DNA of 64,000 bases from assembly GCF_051660745.1 (NCBI RefSeq), contig NZ_JBOFQF010000017.1:62001-126000 (forward strand), in the 5' to 3' direction. This DNA is from Segniliparus sp051660745 (lineage in GTDB: Bacteria; Actinomycetota; Actinomycetes; Mycobacteriales; Mycobacteriaceae). The notes under the pieces are model-generated. The model was not told where the DNA came from, made no database searches, and saw only the letters and a list, made by a program, of their open reading frames with translations. Both the position numbers and the translations under genes were made by a program. This document shows positions 59,388-64,000 of the stretch, piece after piece. Position 1 is the first letter of the stretch. Each line of letters begins with the position of its first letter.

Positions 59388-60923
59388 TCAGAACATCAGA
59401 TACGACGCGAGCGCGCCGAAGGCCGAGCAGACTTCGACCACGCCGGACATGACCCAAAGGCGCCACATGTTGAGCGGCACCGAGCCCATGGTCTCGCCGG
59501 TGCGCCCGTTGACGGCGATGTAGTGCAGGAGCTCGTTCCCGTTGCTCTTGCGCTCGTAGTAGCTGTAAAGCCAGACGGGCAGGTAGGCGGAGATCCAGCG
59601 CTCGCCGCGCACGTCGATGTCCTGCTGGCCCCAGCGCACGCCTCGGTCGTAGAAGCCGAGCGTCTCGGCGGCGCGGAAACGCCCGATGTCTTGCGCTTGC
59701 AGACGTGCTTCGTCGAACATCGAGTCGATGTCGAGATCGCGTCGCTGCGAAGTGAATCCCGAGAGGTAGTTCGGGTCGTAGCGCACCGCGTTCTTCGTGT
59801 CGAACGGCATGATCGAGTTGATGATGTTGTTCGTGTTGCGATCGGTGTGGAAGTCGCGCTTGTCGGCCGCCGACTCGATCGTGAGGTCGTCGATGTAGAG
59901 GTCGAATTTGCGGGCCACCTGGAACACGTCGTAGTCGTAGCGCGTCTCCGACCGCTCGTTGTCTCCGCTGCCGACGCGAACCGAGTAGGAGCTGGTCGTG
60001 TGCTCGCCGTATCCGGTGAACTCGAGCTCGGCGTTGAAATCGACGATGAGATAAGGCAGGTAGACGCCCACGACGTTTTCGGGGGCGAACTGCGCGATGA
60101 ACTTCCGGTTCGCGAAGAACTTGCGCTTGCTGGCGAATTCGGAGATCCGGCGGACCGCTTCTGCTTGTGGGAGCGCGAAGGGCAGCACGACGTCGGGCAC
60201 GGCGCCGTTCTGGATCTGCTGGTTGATGGAGAGTTTGTTGCGGCACCAGTGGCAGCGCGCCTGCACGGCATGGGCGGTGTCGATCGACACTTCTGCGCCG
60301 CAGGCGTTGCATTTGAAGCTGACGACCTGGTCGACCCCCGGCACGACATTCCCCGACCCGGAACCGATCTGACGTCCGCGCAGCTCGCTGATGGGCGAGT
60401 TGAGATTGAACACTTCGGCGGCGTTCTGCCCGCTCCACGAGAACCGGCAGAACCGGCACACGAGGTTGCTGCTCTTGATGTCGAGAGCGATGTCTGTGGA
60501 GCCGCAGCGCGGGCATTTGTTGAGCCCGTCGCCGCGTTCTGAGCCGGTCTGGATGACTTGCGGCCCGTCGTGGCTCTCGTAGGTCACTTGCGGCGCTTCG
60601 CCGGGGGCGTACCCCGCGTTGTTCTCCGCGTCGCGCGTGTGCCGCACGTCGTCCCACGTGGTTCCTTGGAACGATTCCGCAGGCGTCTCTTGGGCGGCTT
60701 GGTCTGGCGGGATCAAGCCTGCGGTTTGGGCTCCGCCTTGGGGCGGTGGCGGTGGCGGTGGCGGGTACGCGCCTTGGGGCGGTGGCGGTGGCGGGTACGC
60801 GCCTTGGGGCGGTGGCTGCGGCGGGTAGTTGGCTTGGGGCGGCGGGTAGCCTGCTGGCGGGTATCCGCCTTGGGGCGGCGGGTACGCGCCTGGCCAGTTG
60901 CCACTGTTGTGCGGGCCTGTCAT
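59388..60923 (-). CDS. TFIIB-type zinc-ribbon membrane protein
   Basis: A 511-residue protein. The first 70 residues are Pro/Gly/Tyr repeats; two zinc ribbons follow (CPRCGSTDIALDIKSSNLVC and CNACGAEVSIDTAHAVQARC, each with paired CxxC). A beta-rich body has VGVYLPYLIVDFNAELEF and WISAYLPVWLYSYYE; a single span closes the chain (VMSGVVEVCSAFGALASYLM). Similar proteins occur in actinobacteria beside SPFH proteins and have no known activity. It starts six bases after the SPFH stop, so the two are co-translated. Confidence 0.7.
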   Translation of the reverse strand: MTGPHNSGNWPGAYPPPQGGYPPAGYPPPQANYPPQPPPQGAYPPPPPPQGAYPPPPPPPPQGGAQTAGLIPPDQAAQETPAESFQGTTWDDVRHTRDAENNAGYAPGEAPQVTYESHDGPQVIQTGSERGDGLNKCPRCGSTDIALDIKSSNLVCRFCRFSWSGQNAAEVFNLNSPISELRGRQIGSGSGNVVPGVDQVVSFKCNACGAEVSIDTAHAVQARCHWCRNKLSINQQIQNGAVPDVVLPFALPQAEAVRRISEFASKRKFFANRKFIAQFAPENVVGVYLPYLIVDFNAELEFTGYGEHTTSSYSVRVGSGDNERSETRYDYDVFQVARKFDLYIDDLTIESAADKRDFHTDRNTNNIINSIMPFDTKNAVRYDPNYLSGFTSQRRDLDIDSMFDEARLQAQDIGRFRAAETLGFYDRGVRWGQQDIDVRGERWISAYLPVWLYSYYERKSNGNELLHYIAVNGRTGETMGSVPLNMWRLWVMSGVVEVCSAFGALASYLMF

Positions 60924-60929
60924 TGCGGA

Positions 60930-62291
60930 CTAGAGCCCGAGCGCCTTGGCCTTGGCGGCGTCGTAATCGGCCTGTGTGATGAGGCCCTGGTCGAGCATGT
61001 TCTTGTACTGCGCGAGCTTGGCCACGGGGTCTTCGCTGGCAGGCGCTTGCTGCTGTTGCGGGGAGTCCTGTGCGGGTGCGCCTTGCTGGGGGTAGCCCTG
61101 GGCGGGTGCGCCTTGCTGCGGGTAGCCCTGTTGCGGGTAACCCTGGGGGTAGCCTTGTTGCGGGTAGCCCTGCGGGTAGCCTTGCTGCGGGTAGCCCTGG
61201 GGGTAGCCTTGTTGCGGGTAGCCCTGTTGCGGCGGCACCTGCTGATACGGCGTCGGTCCGGCGGGTTGCTGCAGGCCGCCCACTGCGCCGCCTGCCGCGT
61301 TCAGGCCCATGCCCATCATCGCGATGCCCGGAGCCCCGCCGCCGGACTCGCCCGCGGCCTGGAAGCCGCGTGCGACCGACTGCTGCAGGAAGGAGTTGCC
61401 GCGCGAGCCGCTCAATGCGTCAGCCTTCTTGACGTCGGACAGCAGCGCGCGGGTGTCCTCGTCGTACTCGATGGACGCGATCGCCACGTTGACGATGGTG
61501 ATGCCGCGAGCGCTCTGCCAGTGGTAGCCGTTTTCGACGGCGGCCGAGAGCGACTGGGCGAAGCCGAGCGAGTCGCCCTGGATGCGGGCCATCCGGTTGC
61601 CCTTGCTCGGGTCGTTCGTGTAGTGCGAGAACGCGGGCGCGAGCGAGGACACGACCTCGTTGAAGAGCTGGGTGGCGGCGTCGTTCTCGAAATCTGTGAA
61701 GTCGAAGACCGCGCCGCCCGGCTGCAGGTACGTGAGGGGGACGAACTGCGCGGCGAAGAGGATCGGGTCGAGGATGCGCATCGTGTAGGTGCCGCGGGTG
61801 ATCGCGCCGACCTGGGCGCCGAGATAGGCGTCGTCCCAGTAGATCTCCGACTGCGTGCCGAAGCGGTTGTTCGGGATCTCGCGCAGGTTGACGTAGAACA
61901 CCAGTTGTTGGCTGCCGGGCTGGCCGCCGAACTTGAAACGCTCCCACGACTGTTTGATCAGCGGGCTGACGATACCGTCGCCCGCGAAAATCGACTGCGA
62001 GTTGACATCGTTGGAACGCCACTCGTAGCCGCCGGGCTGGGCGATGAAGCCAGTGATCTTGCCGTCCTGGAAGGTGAGCAGCCCAGTGCCCTCGGGGACG
62101 ACGATCTTCGAGCCGTTGCTGATGATGTTCGACGACCCGTGGACGTTGGACCCCCGGCCCGCGTTTTGGCCGGAGGGCACACCGGGGAAGATCGCCGACG
62201 TCGGAGCGACCTGTGGCGGGACGATGAAATCTTTCCACTGGTCGGCCAAGGTTCCGCCGATCGCGCCTGCGAACGCCTGAATGAATCCCAC
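60930..62291 (-). CDS. SPFH/band-7 domain protein with C-terminal SHOCT motif
   Basis: A 453-residue protein. The SPFH domain spans about residues 30-290 (IVVPEGTGLLTFQDGKITGF; VFYVNLREIPNNRFGTQSEI; ITIVNVAIASIEYDEDTRAL). A linker of about 80 residues repeats GYPQQGYPQ, and the end is a SHOCT motif (KLAQYKNMLDQGLITQADYD). GTG start at 62291 with AAGGAG eight bases before it; the far longer frame upstream is non-coding. Such proteins scaffold membrane or phage-shock-like complexes. First gene of the three-gene operon. Confidence 0.83.
   Translation of the reverse strand: MGFIQAFAGAIGGTLADQWKDFIVPPQVAPTSAIFPGVPSGQNAGRGSNVHGSSNIISNGSKIVVPEGTGLLTFQDGKITGFIAQPGGYEWRSNDVNSQSIFAGDGIVSPLIKQSWERFKFGGQPGSQQLVFYVNLREIPNNRFGTQSEIYWDDAYLGAQVGAITRGTYTMRILDPILFAAQFVPLTYLQPGGAVFDFTDFENDAATQLFNEVVSSLAPAFSHYTNDPSKGNRMARIQGDSLGFAQSLSAAVENGYHWQSARGITIVNVAIASIEYDEDTRALLSDVKKADALSGSRGNSFLQQSVARGFQAAGESGGGAPGIAMMGMGLNAAGGAVGGLQQPAGPTPYQQVPPQQGYPQQGYPQGYPQQGYPQGYPQQGYPQGYPQQGYPQQGAPAQGYPQQGAPAQDSPQQQQAPASEDPVAKLAQYKNMLDQGLITQADYDAAKAKALGL
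61081..61232 (-). repeat. In-frame GYPQQ repeats in the SPFH protein
   Basis: Imperfect 12- to 27-base units encode successive GYPQQ/GYPQ/GAPAQ blocks. They form the flexible linker before the SHOCT motif; copy number is likely to vary between strains. Confidence 0.75.
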
Positions 62292-62786
62292 TTTTCCGCT
62301 CCTTAGCCTTTCGGGCGACCCGAGAGTGGTCCCCAGACCGCCAAGTATATGGGGTGGCGGGTTTATCGGGTTTATATGGGGTGGCGGGTTCTGGCGCGCG
62401 TGGGCCTTCGCTGGGGGACGGTCTGATGATTGCGAGCCTGCTCCGGTCGCGCTATGATCATGAGAGCCCCGTTCTGGGGTTTCGAACTGAATTTCTTTCG
62501 GACCTTCGCCCGATCCGCTCCCCGAAAGGCTTGCCCGCCGAAAGGCTTGCCCGCCGAAAGGCTTGCCCGCCGAAAGGCTTGCCCGGGAAATGGCGACGCG
62601 AAGACCGCGAACCTCATCAATGATGTATCTGCTCTTCCGCAGTGAGCCGCAGTTCCAGGACGACCTGATCGAGCTCGGGCACATCGCCTGACTTGCCGCA
62701 TTCCTGTCAGCCACGCGCGAGCGCAGGAAGCGCCGCCGCCCGACATTTTCGGCATGCAGTGGACGAGGAGTCGAGGAGGAAACCTC
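62292..62786. other. Divergent intergenic region with two sets of repeats
   Basis: TATATGGGGTGGCGGGTT is repeated at 62346-62363 and 62373-62390 (27-base spacing), close to the SPFH start, where it may be part of the promoter. Further on, CCGAAAGGCTTGCCCG stands four times in tandem without a mismatch (62522-62585). No gene is convincing here. Confidence 0.55.
62522..62585. repeat. Four perfect tandem copies of a 16-bp unit
   Basis: Unit CCGAAAGGCTTGCCCG, start positions 62522, 62538, 62554 and 62570. The perfect identity suggests recent expansion or selection as a binding array. Confidence 0.9.
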
Positions 62787-64000
62787 ATGACCACCGTCAA
62801 ACGGATCACCGATCTGTCCGACTACACCACCGTGCTGCCCTATGCCAGCGAGCTGTTCGGCATTTACCAGCCGCTGCTGGGCTGGAAGTCCAAGCGCATC
62901 GCCAAGCGGGTCGCGGACGGCTACCAGGCGGACAAGAGATCGCTCATGGACCGGCTCACCCGCCGATTCGCCGCCGTCGTCGACATCCGGTACGGCGAGG
63001 GCGAGCGCGTCAGCATCGCGCTCAAGCCGGGAGTGCTCCAGGGCGTCAAGCAAAGAGCCCACGACAGCGTGCTGCTGGACACGCTGGCGGCAGACCTCCC
63101 CGCCGCTGTCGTGCCCGGCCCGGACGTGTGGGCGCAGAAGATCACGCCGACGCGGGTCGAAGCCGTGCTCGGCAAAGACGTCGTCGCGGCGTACACGTCC
63201 GCGTACCGGGAGATCCGCAAGGCCGACGGCGGCGACGCGGGCGAGCGGTCGCGGGGGGCGGCATCGGCGCTGGACAGGAAGAACGCGCAGACTGCCGCGT
63301 TCGAGCACCAGCTCCAACGCGAGTCCGCGCTGGCGGGGCTCCTGCTCAAGCTTGTCGCGGAGAAGGACTTCGCGGCGCTGGCCGCGCTCTTCTACGCTCC
63401 GAGGGACAACATCGAGGAAGCCGAAGACCTCATCCGGCGCGCGAACGCGGCCGACGGCGCGGACGCTCTGCTGAGCATCGGGAACTTCGACCCCCAGGAC
63501 CGCGTGGGCATCAAGAGCGTGGTGCTCTCGCCCATCAGCGTCGTGCACCTGTTCCGGCAGTATTTCTTCGAGCTGGACACGTTCCTCGGGACGCCCGTCA
63601 GCCACGTGTGGCTCAGCCCTGGGTCCAGCGTCGAGCTCGTCGAGGTGCAGACCCGCAGGACGACGGTGGAGCGGACCCTGCAGACGGTGCTGGACACGAT
63701 ACAGAAATCGGAGTCCGCCACGACCGACCGCGACGAGATCTCCGACGCCCTCAAAGAGGACAACAGCCAAGACATCAAGTTCGGCGCGAGCGTCAAAGCG
63801 TCCTACGGCCCCATCGAGGCGACGTCCAGTTTCGACTACAACAATTCGCAGAAGCTGGCCCGCGAGGCGACGCACAAGCAGATGCGGGAGAAGACGAGCA
63901 AGCTCTCCTCGGAGATCCGCAAGAATTTCACGTCGACGTTCAAGCAGGTCACCGAGTTCACCGACGTCTCAAGCGTCAAGCATGTGATGGCCAACACCGG
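62787..64000 (+). CDS. Large uncharacterised protein, 3' partial
   Basis: The frame from ATG 62787 (GAGGAGG eight to nine bases upstream) stays open to the window end, giving at least 404 residues. It starts MTTVKRITDLSDYTTVLPYA, continues with WKSKRIAKRVADGYQADKRS, and later has YFFELDTFLGTPVSHVWLSP, VQTRRTTVERTLQTVLDTIQ and a helical stretch KMREKTSKLSSEIRKNF-like (QMREKTSKLSSEIRKNFTST). The style recalls large conserved proteins of unknown function that contain a beta-sandwich and a coiled-coil tail. No function is claimed. It is divergent from the SPFH operon and may belong to the same system. Confidence 0.75.
   Translation, partial: MTTVKRITDLSDYTTVLPYASELFGIYQPLLGWKSKRIAKRVADGYQADKRSLMDRLTRRFAAVVDIRYGEGERVSIALKPGVLQGVKQRAHDSVLLDTLAADLPAAVVPGPDVWAQKITPTRVEAVLGKDVVAAYTSAYREIRKADGGDAGERSRGAASALDRKNAQTAAFEHQLQRESALAGLLLKLVAEKDFAALAALFYAPRDNIEEAEDLIRRANAADGADALLSIGNFDPQDRVGIKSVVLSPISVVHLFRQYFFELDTFLGTPVSHVWLSPGSSVELVEVQTRRTTVERTLQTVLDTIQKSESATTDRDEISDALKEDNSQDIKFGASVKASYGPIEATSSFDYNNSQKLAREATHKQMREKTSKLSSEIRKNFTSTFKQVTEFTDVSSVKHVMANT

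Noticed and set aside
62522..62585. Possible CRISPR array
   Set aside because: Units of 16 bases without spacers, no cas genes.

Overview
The window is high-GC actinobacterial DNA. A type VII (ESX) secretion locus with PE, PPE, EsxA/B, EccB, EccC and Esp-like genes, and truA next to it as near mycobacterial ESX-4, point to a mycolic-acid-containing member of the Mycobacteriales outside Mycobacterium proper (Segniliparus or a relative would fit; genus confidence is low). No 16S or other genus-level marker is present.

Layout. 1-17.8 kb: the end of truA, then an ESX locus: espL-like and espD-like genes (minus), an EspI-like MinD ATPase with a Q-rich repeat arm, an Rv3446c-family protein (minus), EspC-like and EspA/EspE-like substrates, PE, PPE, a promoter and structured leader, esxB-esxA, a strong terminator, eccB, eccC and a dispanin-like membrane protein. 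EccD, EccE and MycP are not in the window. 17.8-21.4 kb: a crcB pair, a stand-alone TNT-type NAD-glycohydrolase toxin domain with a translationally coupled partner (probable immunity protein), a ParB-like small protein and an M20 amidohydrolase. 21.4-25.7 kb: tRNA-Arg(CCT) whose 5' end is duplicated 4.2 kb away, bracketing a small island with a PIF1-type helicase fused to a degenerate DnaQ-like domain and BRCT, a 52-bp perfect palindrome and broken reading frames.

25.7-27.1 kb is relic and AT-rich sequence. 27.1-34.1 kb is a metabolic cluster: a plus operon (2OG-Fe dioxygenase, FAD/FeS oxidoreductase, FAH-family hydrolase, TauE exporter), a minus pair (VOC, SDR) and a divergent GntR regulator with a perfect operator-like palindrome. 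34.1-37.2 kb: relics, then a divergent MFS drug exporter and XRE regulator.

37.5-55.4 kb is the most notable region: an apparently undescribed biosynthetic gene cluster built of two convergent operons. Plus arm: LuxC-like acyl reductase, PaaK-like adenylating enzyme, an alpha/alpha-toroid (prenyltransferase/terpene-cyclase-repeat) protein, tautomerase, acyl carrier protein, minimal ANL ligase, SDR and aryl-acid adenylating enzyme. Minus arm: DAHP synthase, amidase, a second SDR, an internally deleted ghost of the adenylating enzyme, a condensation/PapA-type acyltransferase, an exported alpha/beta-hydrolase lacking its serine, and a MIO ammonia-lyase/aminomutase. A LuxR-type regulator lies upstream. 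The logic suggests its own shikimate entry, an aromatic amino acid deaminated or isomerised, activated, carried on the ACP, modified and acyl-transferred; the product cannot be read from the sequence.

55.7-58.8 kb: a HTH-like protein coupled to an NCS1 permease, and a methyltransferase. 59.1-64 kb: an operon of an SPFH-SHOCT protein, a zinc-ribbon membrane protein and a small membrane protein, divergent from a large unknown gene that runs off the window.
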